Below are positions 26,201 through 36,792 of a stretch of 64,000 bases of DNA, in pieces. The DNA comes from Membranipora membranacea (Eukaryota; Bryozoa; Gymnolaemata; Cheilostomatida; Membraniporidae): assembly GCA_914767715.1 (NCBI GenBank), contig OU612073.1:15810001-15874000 (forward strand). Direction: 5' to 3'. The first letter of the stretch is position 1. Every line of letters starts with the position of its first letter. The notes under the pieces were generated by a model. That model was not told where the DNA came from, did no database searches, and worked only from the letters and a program-made list of their open reading frames with translations. Both the position numbers and the translations under genes were made by a program.

Positions 26201-28013
26201 ACTGTGAAGAGTTGAAGAGATTTTAGATCACATTGCCAGTGTGTGATTAATAGATTTCGACTCCACCAGCCCATCGTTGATAACAAGCTGGAGACTGTGC
26301 GCGAAGCACCGAAGGTGCCTGCCACAATAATCTGATACACAAACCTGGAAGTGAGAAGGTAACTCGTATCTCGCCGACTGTTCACATTCATTGCAGTGGT
26401 GCAATATATTATGTTTTGCACAAAGTCGTAAAGTATTTCGAAACTGGAATTATTTCATTGTTGAGAGAGTTAATCCAAGTTTTGCTAGGGTAGATTATGA
26501 TTAATAATCATAAACCAAGTAGTGAACTGAGGCCGGCTATGGGTCTAGTAGTCTAGGACAAAAAACAATCGATGAGATATAGAATGATCGTGTCTGATAC
26601 TGGCATTTGATCATGCAATGAGTTCAATACCTAGTAGTACAATTGGTGTCACAAGTGACAATCAATCACCTTCCTAAGCAATGGTGACAACAACAATGAA
26701 CATCATCATCATACATGGAGGATCATGTGCTCTTTTGAAACCTCTACATCCCTTGACTGATGGAATAGAGCACCCAGAGAATCCAATCATTATCAAACAA
26801 TACATTATGTGCAATCCATAAACTAATTTCAGTTCACGATGGGTGGTGTATGTTATGGAATTGCTTGGAAGTGAATTTCAAAAAAAGAAAGTCCAGCCTT
26901 CTGCTGTTGTGAGAAGCACAAAAAGAAAAAGTGTGAAACATCCTTAGACTAGAAGGATTTCTGTCTGATGATGATGTTGATGATGATACAAGCAGTCTTC
27001 TGAATAAACCTGCACTATATGATCAGACTATATTAATATTGCATCATGGGATACATTTTTCATTTTACTGATCACAAGACAACAAGAGAAGACAACTAAT
27101 ATGTAAGGCAGGAACTCTGACTACTTACCCATAGCTGAGAAGTTGGGTTTTCTGTTTCGGAGTTGGGGTTTCGGAGTTGGGGTTTCAGAGTTGGGGTTTC
27201 AGAGTTGGGGTTTCAGAGTTGGGGTTTCAGAGTTGGGGGTCTCAGTTATGATTATCCTTCCTATATCTCTTTCTACATTATGTTATAAAATTTCACACAT
27301 TGACTTATGTTGACTTGACCAAAGTCAGGACAACTCCTAAGTCAAGTCAAAGTCAATTTTTCGTCAAGTCAAGTGTTGCCTATTTGTTTTCGACGTCAAG
27401 TCATAATTTTGTTAAGTCATGACTTTGACTTGACTTGAAGATGACTTGACTTACCATGACTTGGACCCAGGTCTGCTAGCAGGTTATTATATGTTCGTAA
27501 GGGTGGTATGTGTACAACCTTCCCACAATGCAATGCCCTGGGAGTTCCTGTCATACATGGTACCAATGTTGCATCATCGGATTGTTGTCAAGCTTGGTTA
27601 GTGTTTGTGCTGATGAAAATAACTAATTTTATTTCAACGGAGAGTTGTTTTCTCCTTTCTTTAATCCTCAGAAAATTCACTGAAAATTGCTAAATATCGA
27701 TAACATTTGTAGCGACTTTTTACAAATCCAACTCTGAAGTGACCACTCGTGCCTTGAAATAACTGTCCAAACACAAGACTATTGAAGATGTGATCTAACA
27801 GCGTGAAAAAGGTTGACATAGGTCTTTAGAAACAAAGTTAATAACATAACATTTATAATATTTGAATGAAGAGGGTTATATAATTACTAAGAGGTAAATG
27901 TTGTACTGAGTTCACATATTTCTGCTTTGCTGTTTTCAGTGCTGGCTGAAGATGCTATAAAGGCTGCCATAGAAGATGTGGCCAAGAAGAGGAAAGCAAA
28001 GACTGCCACATGA
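20239..28013 (+). CDS. ISCU: ISCU, mitochondrial iron-sulfur cluster assembly scaffold (156 aa)
   Basis: Five exons, 20239-20331, 21295-21408, 21742-21852, 22567-22645 and 27940-28013, join to 157 codons with the stop. ISCU is the scaffold on which NFS1/ISD11/ACP and frataxin build [2Fe-2S] clusters in the matrix. Exon 1 encodes a short Arg/Lys-rich, acid-free leader that fits a mitochondrial presequence. The conserved ligands are all present: Cys in GAPACGDV, Cys in FGCGSA, and His-Cys in KLHCS, with Asp after the first Cys. LPPVK, the motif read by the mtHsp70 chaperone, precedes KLHC. The exon 4/5 join restores the Met of KLHCSMLAED. The length is typical. Intron 4 is 5.3 kb because of a 4.7 kb hAT insertion. 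AATAAA lies at 28339-28344. It converges with copy D. Confidence 0.96.
23947..26344 (-). pseudogene. hAT transposase, decayed, exons of the C-terminal two thirds
   Basis: Four exon-like blocks on the - strand with splice borders: about 26344-26186 (RCFAHSLQLVINDGLVES), 25968-25723 (ATRWNSTLRHIQ, the TRWNS motif of the catalytic domain), 24855-24653 (ends DPIKFW) and 24132-23947 (LARVAMRVLMVPASSAP, then KRLFSSGG, the hAT dimerisation region, and a stop). The splice W-KGRE across the last intron restores the usual order. An in-frame TGA at 26228-26230 breaks the first block. The N-terminal BED-finger exon was not found in 26,400-27,300, so the copy is probably non-functional. Confidence 0.85.
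24927..25170 (+). repeat. Possible tRNA-derived SINE inside the hAT element
   Basis: GGTGGCTACGTGGTAGGATT resembles a pol III A box and the AATAAAATCCC stretch about 50 bases on a worn B box, followed by a non-tRNA tail. The B box is poor, so this is tentative. Confidence 0.25.
27140..27238 (+). repeat. 14-bp G-rich minisatellite at the hAT end
   Basis: About seven units of (A/G)GAGTTGGGGTTTC, so GGGG recurs every 14 bases. It lies just inside the subterminal repeats of the hAT element. Confidence 0.85.
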
Positions 28014-28504
28014 GCTCAGAAGGATTACATAGACATTGTGTGTTAAGACCTTCATATATTTATCTTGTAAGGACAATGGCACATTATGATATTCTGATCA
28101 CAAGATTTTATTTCACCATTTAATATTTAATCTTTCATTAGAGTTGGATTCATTTTGAGAAAGTGCATGTTGGCCAAAGAAAAAACAGAATATCAGTATA
28201 TTTTGTACTAAAATTCAAAAAACTAAAACTTATAGAAAAAACTATTCATCGTTACATCATTATAAATGTTATCATCAAAGAAAGAATGAAGAAATTGGAA
28301 TGGAAACAGCTGTTTTTTGTAATTGGAACAAAATATTCAATAAATATTGTGACCCAACCATTTTGATTCTTGTCGATTTGATTCATGCAGCGTGTTTATT
28401 TTTAATCCAGTTTTGCTGGTTGTTGTGTTGAGGAGGTCACGTCTTTCGTTTCCATGAATATGCATATATATAGATGTCAGGAATGTGCAAGGAGATATGA
28501 TTGA

Positions 28505-31500
28505 TCAGGACGGTTGATACTTCCATTTTGCATCCTCTAAGACTTGCGCTAACTCCTCATTGAACGGCTCAAAGAACTTATCGAGTACTTTCCTTGTCTC
28601 AGGTAGGACAGGTTTGGAGCTGACACCCGTGTTTTTCTTGACTGATGAGAGACTGGATATATCCGTCCCTTCTAGAGATTCACCGATAAAGTTAAATATC
28701 TCCGGGACGACTTCCTGTGGTCGAGCAGCGTAGTCCTCCATCATAGAGAAATATATCAGCTCCTAAAAACAGAGCGAATTCAGACTACATGGTATCAAAA
28801 ATGCAGAAAAGTTTACTAAAAACATAATTTAGGCTTGGGCAAGATCAATGAGTTGGATTCATGTTAAGTCATAAGAGTAATCCTAGCACCCTCGAAAGAA
28901 CTTAAGATACAAAGGTAATTGGCCAGGTAAAGGTTGGACAAAAACCTTGTGACAGTAATTCATGCACAGTACCCACCTTTGGTATAAATTTGAGTACTTG
29001 CCGTACAAATGGAGCATAGCAGCTTAGTTCTATCACACTGCGTACCAGATCGTTTACAAAATTTCTTTCAACTCCCATATTTGTGAGAATACAATCATTG
29101 ACTCCATATGTAAGAAGGCAGAGTTCTATCTCTGCCAGCGCTGTCACCACCAGTTCATGTAAATATTCATTCCCAATCTCGTCTGCACTTGTCCTACCTT
29201 GCCATATGGAGGCATCTGGAACTGCATTCTGCAAATAAATTGTAATAGACATGTTTATTATGTTGTCGTCATCCCTCTGTCAGAGAAAGGACAACTTTCA
29301 ATGATTCAAAATTCATTATTAAACCAGAATTAACACCATCCAGGAAAGGTTTGTTCCATCTCCCTGCACCACTAATATGATACTCGTCAGGGTAGTGATT
29401 CAACGCTGCCTAACTCCCAATTTTCATAAATTGTGTGTATGATTACTCACACACAAGCCTTACTTATCAATGTACAACTTCATATCCCGCACACCTGTTG
29501 AGAAAAAATCTGCCCAAAAAAAATCACCAAAACCCAAAAAAGCAGATTTAGCCTATAATCGTTCTTACTGTTTTGAATAGATAGAAGTAGTGAGACAATG
29601 TCCGTTCTGTCGGGTTACGAATAGTTATGATATATCTTGTTTGGTCATTCTGGAGGTGTTGAATATACTGTATGGCACTATGTAATAGTATAGTTTGTGC
29701 GTCCATCCTCAGTACCTGATTCATAAGACTACAGCCTGGACAGCCCCCGTACACTGTAGTGTTACTGGTCCTAAAGATTTAATAAGAGGCTTTAGAAGGA
29801 AACCAGCTAGATATCAGTGGCCTTTTCTTTGAAGACCTAACATATCATATCTATGTACAGTATGGGTCATCCTTCATCATTAACTTACTTCATCGACATA
29901 CTGCAACAAAGTTACTTTTTAACAATTACTGATAGCTGTAAACTTTCAGAAAACCTCAATAAATAAACTCGACAGTAAAATTAGATTCACTCAAGGCAAG
30001 GAGTTAGAGTTAACTGCTCGATCAAGCCATGCTATAACTGTAAGTTAAAGTAATTGTAATGGCTATTTGGAGGAAAACAGTCACTACGGCATCGATTTAC
30101 CCAGTTTCAGTTCTCGTTATACTGCTTAGCCAACTCAGCTTATTTCCATATATAAGAAGAGAATAGGCTTATCTAAAACCACACTGATGACATGATATAC
30201 TATTGCATGTATATCTCTGATCGAGAGAGAGAGAGAGTGAACTAATTCACTTAGCATGAGTACCATCGAAAGGAATATGGTGTGACGGCCCGAGTTCAAG
30301 TTTATTAATTAGAGACGGGTACATGTTTGGTACTCGTACTAAATTGATTCTAACGATCACATGACAATAGTGTTCCTCTCAGATTATTTTAAACTTACTG
30401 CTTGGACGTTCCCAAATGCTTTTTCTCTGACTTTTCGACATATTCTGCTGGGCACGTCTTTCCTATTTTGCCTTTAAAGTAATCCACTGTGATTGCGGAG
30501 AATCTGCTGTTATAGAACCATTTCGCTAAGTCTGAAGTACCGCATTTGTGAAACCCGAGCAGCACGACTCTCGCCATACAAACCTGCGGTGAACCACTAA
30601 AAATATATGAATAGATTTTCGCTTCCACAAATATACAAGCTGTGGAATCATAGACATCATACCATGAAGAAACTACAGTAATATCAGCTAGATCAAGATT
30701 GATCTAGTTTACTTGCATATCGGAACACTGACTGATTCTGCTAGTGAGCCACTGTCGGCACTGATAAATCTGCGTTGTGTAATTTTACTTCCGGAAATGG
30801 GTATTGGTTACAGTGGCCTCCAAAGATTTTGTTAAACTCTAGTTAAGTGAGGCTCATTCTCATTGAGCCACAGATTCCACGAATTCCACGCGACATGCTT
30901 CGTGATTTATAAACAAAGGAACTGCAATTGCATGTTGCAACCCTGCTACCCTACACCTGCAAGTCAGTGAATTTCTTTGAAATCTACTGATTCTTGTTAG
31001 ATTGTTTTACAGATTAAAAAAATGATATTATTCAGCCAATAAATCTATATGTGACACTATTGAATATTAGCATTGAGGCGCCGAGATGTTGGTCACAGTG
31101 ATTTTGTGTACTTTTGGCATGCATCACGTGTGATCATCTTAGCAACTAGTTGTATTGATTTCGATCCTGTTTTTTCTTTTTACACGGAGTATCAAAGATT
31201 TTCGTGATATCATGGAAACCTCATAAAAATTTAAATAATTGGGATCAAATAGAAATATGTGTGAGTTGAACTTTACTAACCTATCGGGTTTCCAACAGGG
31301 ACTCCTGTATCCGGGTAAATATTGGGGAGGCTTACATTTATATAACGCCTCGTATACTACATCTCTTCCGTCTTTGTATTTAGGGTTGTGTCTGCAAACA
31401 TGAATGATTTGTGTCAACCAAGCTCTGGGATTACAGAGAGTCTCATCCAAAAACAGAAATTCACAGAAGTAACGTAGTTTTGGAAAGACTGACTAAGGAT

Positions 31501-32218
31501 AAATGTCTCAGACATAGTAAGATATTTTAGGTCTCGCGTTTTACTTTCCGGTTAGTGTAATGAGTTCTCAGCTCCAAAATATACACTGATATTGATATCT
31601 AACTAAACCCACATAGCACATAAGGCTGTGTTATCTAGCCTAAGTCATGGGTTATGGCAACGCCCCCTCTACCGTCACCCAGAGACTTAGTCTTGATGTC
31701 GCAGCCAATGCTGGTGGTTGCACATTGCCATAAGGAGAGTAAATGTTTTTAAGCTAGAGTAAACATCCATTTAATTGGTTTGATCTTAACGCTTCAAACT
31801 AAAAAAGAAACAGAAGCTAAATCCAATGTTCGCCTGGAACAAGTTTGTTCCGTCTGTGGTGGGGAAGGATATTGCAAAAGCCAGGGCGCGGCGCCTCGAT
31901 ACCCACCTTTTGCAGTATCCTTCCGCCATCACAAACATGTTCTTATGTTTGCCAAGTAGCTTGTCAACTTGACCTCACTCACACTTTAGACTGTTGCGAT
32001 GAGTAGAAGTGTTTACTAGTATCAGCTAGAATCTCTACTTTTTGCTCTTCGCACATATTCTTAGAGATCATTGCAGTTATCTCCCCTGTCGTTTTTGATC
32101 GCAGAGCGTCAATGTGAGTGTTCATTTTGTCGGTAGAGGGTTTAAAGGCCAATATCAGGCACATGATAAGTACCAGAGATATGACAGTAACTGCAGCGAC
32201 AACACGTCTTTGGCGCAT
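28505..32218 (-). CDS. CHST15-like sulfotransferase, copy D (complete, 418 aa)
   Basis: Exons on the - strand are 32218-31983, 31391-31281, 30596-30399, 29770-29569, 29228-28977 and 28762-28505, with lengths identical to copy B and an open frame to the stop. It starts MRQRR followed by a hydrophobic anchor. It keeps GFHKCGTSD, GGCPGC, and IRNPTERTLSHYFY. Exon 3 ends KKHLGTSKQ where the others have KHWGPAQQ, a clear local change. Intron 2 is the shortest of the set (684 bases). A polyadenylation signal on the - strand lies at 28400-28395, about 50 bases from that of ISCU, so the two genes end almost back to back. The predicted role is a PAPS-dependent Golgi glycan sulfotransferase. Confidence 0.88.
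30212..30362 (-). mobile_element. MITE-2 in intron 3 of copy D
   Basis: One end, TATCTCTGATCG, is intact. The other is worn (CGATCACATGAC). Followed by a short GA run. Confidence 0.5.
31835..31944. mobile_element. MITE-1 in intron 1 of copy D
   Basis: A 110-bp relative of 6618-6738 with flanks ATGTTCGCC (31826-31834) and ATGTTTGCC (31945-31953), the 9-bp duplication with one change. Confidence 0.75.
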
Positions 32219-32271
32219 AATGACTCGTCCTGTTCCAGTCAGTCAGCTGTTACACTCCCCCGCTGTCAGAA

Positions 32272-32986
32272 ATTAACATTTTGCAAAATGGATTTTTTAG
32301 ATCGAAATTGTTGTATATTTTGGATTTGGCCCTCCTTGATTCACAGGCCCCCCTCCTGCTATGTGTGTCTGTAATAGAGCACAGTCCATGTAAGCAAGTG
32401 TCTAAAAATTTACTTTTAAGTCTTGTATGTGGTCCTGATTGGCTAACCAACTACATATATATTGAGGTGCAAAGGTCATGACCTTTCTTTCATTGCTTTA
32501 CCTCTGATCAAGTGACAGTGGAGCTCAAAATATTGAAAAACCCTCCAGCCTCCCCGTTTACCACCCTATGTCTGTTCTCACATTTTGTTTTGTATAGTTG
32601 TAGATAGTGTGGAAAGAGTGTCATTGGGACACCATGTGGAGTGAAAGACCCTTATTAAACGATTTGGAGACCAATGCTCATCCTGTTTTGCAGGCCGATC
32701 ATCCCCACGATCTAGACATCAACAGTTGTGTTTGGAGGCTAATCTTGAAGCCAGTGACTTTCAATCACTGAGATTTATTTGTCACAGCTGGGGTGAATCG
32801 GTATTCACCAAAATGTCGGTGCCCTATTCTTCGCCAAAATACTTTAACTCGAATTTATTTTGATTAAAAAATGATGACCTGTTACTGAAATGTTTTGATG
32901 TGTTGTACAAATAAATACCTGAATCAAATGATGAAGTTGCAGCCCGTTGATTGATTTTGCAGCAATAATAGACATGAGAAAAAATA
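32272..32986. other. ~715-bp insertion in the 5' leader of copy D
   Basis: In B, E and F the leader runs unbroken from the CTGACAG block near the start codon to the AAGCTG(T/C) block. In D about 715 unrelated bases separate them. The insertion has no recognised ends or coding potential. It could be an insertion or could now be spliced as a leader intron (a GT lies at the far junction and CTGACAG at the near one). It contains a nuclear-receptor-like palindrome at 32471-32486. Confidence 0.55.
32471..32486. promoter_or_regulatory. Perfect palindrome AAAGGTCATGACCTTT
   Basis: Two AGGTCA half-sites face each other without a spacer, the arrangement of the classical palindromic thyroid-hormone-type response element. 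It lies about 250 bases upstream of the copy D start codon. Function is inferred from the motif only. Confidence 0.35.
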
Positions 32987-33186
32987 CACAGCTTCTTATC
33001 ACACCATACTGATGACAGCTGCACTCAGCAAGCAGGTCTTTTATTGAGGTTCTTTAATTCAGCCTACCTGCAAACGAGTAAAAACCATGGTTAAAAGAAA
33101 ACCAGTCAATTTGCTTTCGTTACCAAACCTGCTTCCTCTTTTTAGTATTGTAGTAAATAGGAAATTCATCTGTTAAATATAGGCTA

Positions 33187-34363
33187 GGAAATAAAAAATA
33201 ACAAACCATGACGAAAGCACATAATATCTATCTTTCAGTAGCCTATCACATTCAACATTTCAATATTGGTGGTGGTTATGTCTTCAATTTCAAGATCAAA
33301 CCGATTACCAGCCATCATCATGAGATTGTATCTAGTCTGAGTAAGAGAAATATTCTTTCTATTTTTACTGTACCTCTTACCTACTTAGTTCTTACCTACT
33401 TAGTCAGAAGTAAACCTGCACTTGGGAAAATCTTGGGAAAAGTCCAACTCACTTGTTCCAGGACAGGACCAGTGCAACCTGTCTGCTCGACTATCGGACT
33501 AACAAAGAATATCCTTTCTAGATGGATTATCATTATTGAGCTGCTGACATTGCTGCATGCCTTGGAGCAGGGAGAATGGAAGGGGTGAGATGATTGGTGT
33601 AAGCACAAGCTCCTCCCCCTTTCATTCTCCCTGCTTGGATACATGCGAAGCCTACACCCACTATCTAGGAGATCTAGGAAAACAACTTTTGTATGGAATG
33701 TATCCATTACATGGATCCCATTACATGTATCCCATTACATGTATTCCATTACATGGGATACATTTTATTGGGCCATACATTGAAGTGAGACAGTCTAGTC
33801 TAAAATCTAGACTGATCAATGAAAAGTTTACGTTTAGACAAGCAAAACTATGGGCTGAATGTTTGTTTTGGGCATGGCCTTGCCTGACATTCAAGTAGAA
33901 GAAAACCCCTTGGCGAAAGGCGACTAGGATCTATCGATTGTTAAATTCTCTGTATCCTTTACGGAACACTCAAAATATAAAAACACAAAAGCAAGCCTGA
34001 CTCATTTTAGAATGTGCATGTTGAGCAAAGAAAAAGCAGAATATCAGTATATTTCAAAAACTTAAACTAACAGTAAACATATTTTTCGGCGTAATTTCAT
34101 GATTTGTTATCATAAAAGCCAGAATGAAGAAATGCAGAAACTTGAAAAGAAAAACAGCTGCTTTTTTCATTGAACAAAAAATCCAATCAATATTGTGACC
34201 CGACCATTTTGATTCTTGTTGAATTATTACTGCAAAGGAATAATGCTCTGGCAGCGTGTTTATTTGTAATCCAGTTTTGCTGGTTGTTGTGTTGAGGATG
34301 CCGGTCTTTCGCTTCCATGAAAATGCATAGCTATAGATGTCAGGGATGTGCAAGGAGATATGA
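33187..34363. other. Upstream region of copy D and 3' flank of copy E
   Basis: Holds the LINE empty site (TAGGCTA, 33180-33186), a hairpin at 33,568-33,636, a short ATTACATG repeat (33,700-33,768), the shared linker (33,820-33,990) and ISCU-like 3' sequence (33,990-34,360). No gene. Confidence 0.6.
33700..33768. repeat. 14-bp ATTACATG repeat
   Basis: About four units of CCATTACATG(T/G)ATC. Neighbouring sequence to about 33,825 recurs inverted at 53,637-53,700. Confidence 0.7.
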
Positions 34364-35186
34364 TCAGGACGGTTGATACTTCTCAGGTAGGACATGTTTG
34401 GAGCTAACACCTGTGTTTTTCTTGACTGATGAGAGGCTGGATATATCTGTCCCTTCTAGAGATTCACCGATAAAGTTAAATATCTCCGGGACGGCTTCCT
34501 GTGGTCGAGCAGCGTAGTCCTCCATCATTGAGAAATAAATCAACTCCTAAAAACAGAGCGCATTCAGACTAAATGGTAACATTAGCATAGTAGTGAGCTC
34601 GGATGCACAAAGTGTGTGCTCAGCGCATGTACTCGTATGTTTCTCCATATGCAGAAAAGTTTACATGCTTGAGGCTTGGGCAAGATCAATGAGCTGGATT
34701 CACGTTAGGTCCCAGGAGTAATCCCGGCACCCTTGACAACAGTTAGATATGTTAAGGTGATGTGCCAAGGGAAAAGGTTGGACAAAAAACTTTGTGATAG
34801 TCAATTTAACACAGTACCAACCTTTGGTATAAATTTCAGTACTTGTCGTACAAAGGGAGCATAGCAGCTTTGTCTAATCAGTTTGCCAACCAGGCAACCA
34901 GAAATTTCTTTCAGTTCCCATATTAATGAAAATACAATCATTGACTCCATATGTAAGAAGGCAGAGTTCTATCTCTGCCAGCGCTGTCACCACCAGCTCA
35001 TGTAAGTATTCATTCCCAATCTCGTCTGCACTTTTCCTATCCTGCCATATGGAGGAGTCTGGACCTGCATTCTGCAAATAAATTGTAGTACACTTGTTTA
35101 TTATATTGTTGTCATCCCTCTCTAAGAGGAAGGACAACTCTCAATAATTCAAATTAATAACTGAACCGGAATGAAGAACATCCAGG

Positions 35187-35773
35187 CATACTTGCCAAGT
35201 TATCCAAATTAAAAAGTGGGAGATTTCAATTTACAGCCCTGTTGCACCGCATCAAGGTGCTTCGAGGGTGCGAAGCACCTGAGCAATTCACCTGGGGGTT
35301 TGGGGTGGTGTGATCCCCCAATCCCCCAGTCTATTGATCACAATGCTGAGTATAGTAAATAAATTTTCTTCACTCCGGCCAGTCTCTACTAGCTAAGCCT
35401 AAGTAAGTAGTAGTTTTGCAAACAGTATGAGATGCCAAATGAACAGGAAATCACAGGGGATAAGAAGAAGAATCAAATGTCAAACCAAGGACTACTCCTT
35501 GGTCAAACTAACAAAGATATTTGTGTTAGTAGTTGGCACTTAATCGTCTGTGTCGTGACTTTGACGAGGTCACGACGGATTTACTCAGGCTGGCCCCCCC
35601 TCCCTCCCCACCCACCCATCCCCGACACAGCAGCCTGCCCAGGCTAGCTTGGATAGTTACTAAAAATATACGATAAGCCTGTTTTCTCTCAAATCTGGAG
35701 GAAATAGTGAGAATTCAAAAAGTGGGGAGAGGGCAGAATTGAGTGTGGAAATAGGGAAGACTTGGCAAGTATG
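35187..35773. mobile_element. 587-bp non-autonomous hAT-like element in intron 4 of copy E
   Basis: Perfect 14-bp inverted ends CATACTTGCCAAGT and ACTTGGCAAGTATG. Flanks CATCCAGG (35179-35186) and CATCATGG (35774-35781) match at six of eight bases, an aged 8-bp duplication. Copies D and F have a single CATCCAGG at this place. Inside are short perfect hairpins, such as AGGTGCTTCG/CGAAGCACCT near 35,255-35,280 and GTCGTGAC/GTCACGAC near 35,550. No transposase. Confidence 0.85.
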
Positions 35774-36651
35774 CATCATGGATATGTTTGCTCTATCATG
35801 CACCATCCATAGTACATATCTGTAAAAAAATTATATCCAGTAGTTGGTCGATATGATAGTCGAAATTGTGAGGATAGTGATTCGAGGCTGCCTAACTTCA
35901 AATCTTCAAAAATTAACTATGTGTGCGTGTATGATTACTTACACACAAGGCTTACTTATTATTAAAGTACAACTCAGAATCCCACACACCTGTTAAGAAA
36001 AAACCTGCTGAACCTCCCCCACCCAACCGAAAAGCGATTTGATTTAGCCCATAATCGTTCTTACTGTTTTAAATAGATAGAAGTAGTGAGACAATGTCCG
36101 TTCTGTCGGGTTACGAATAGTTATGATATATCTTGTTCGGTCATTCTGGAGAATTCGAACATACTGTATGGCACTATGTAATAGTATAGTTTGTGCATCC
36201 ATCCTCAGTACCTGATTCATAAGACTACAGCCTGGACAGCCCCCGTACACTGTAGTGATACTGGTCCTAAAGAATTAAAAAAGGTGCTATAGAAGGAAAC
36301 CAGTTAGATATCAGTGGCCTTCTCTTCGAAGACCTTACGTATCATAACTATGTACTGTATGGGTCTTTCTTCATCATCAATTTACTTCATCAAGTTACTG
36401 CAACAAGGTTACTTTTTAACAATTACTGTTAGCCGTAAACTTTGAGAAACCTAAATAAAAAAAACACTACAGCTTTCCTTAATACAGTTTCAGGCACTTC
36501 TTATAGAACTGGCAGCGAGGTAAAGATAAGCCAACGAATAGCCCTAAATAATTCCAGTTATATTGCTTAGCAAACTGAGTTTACTTTCTTCTGTAAGAAG
36601 AGAGTCGGCTCATCCGAACCACACTGATGACATGATATACTATTGTATGTA

Positions 36652-36792
36652 TATCTCTGATCGAGAGAGAGTGAACTAATTCACTTAGCATGAGTGCCAT
36701 CAAAAGGGATATGGTGTGACGGCCCGAGTTCAAGTTTACTAATTAGAGATGATTATGTTTGGTACTCATACTAAATTGATTCTAACGATCAC
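36652..36792 (-). mobile_element. MITE-2 in intron 3 of copy E
   Basis: One end, TATCTCTGATCG, is intact; the other is worn, like copy D. Confidence 0.5.

Larger units (their letters stand above)
22753..27475 (-). mobile_element. hAT-family DNA transposon, 4723 bp
   Basis: The element begins CAGACCTGGGTCCAAGTCAT and ends with its inverted copy. The 8-bp CTAGCAGG stands directly on both sides (22745-22752 and 27476-27483), as expected for hAT. Both ends are packed with AAGTCAAGTCA-type subterminal repeats (about 22,780-22,900 and 27,300-27,450), likely transposase sites. A decayed transposase gene lies on the - strand. The element sits in ISCU intron 4 against the direction of transcription. 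The equivalent intron of the ISCU pseudogene has no insertion. Confidence 0.93.
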
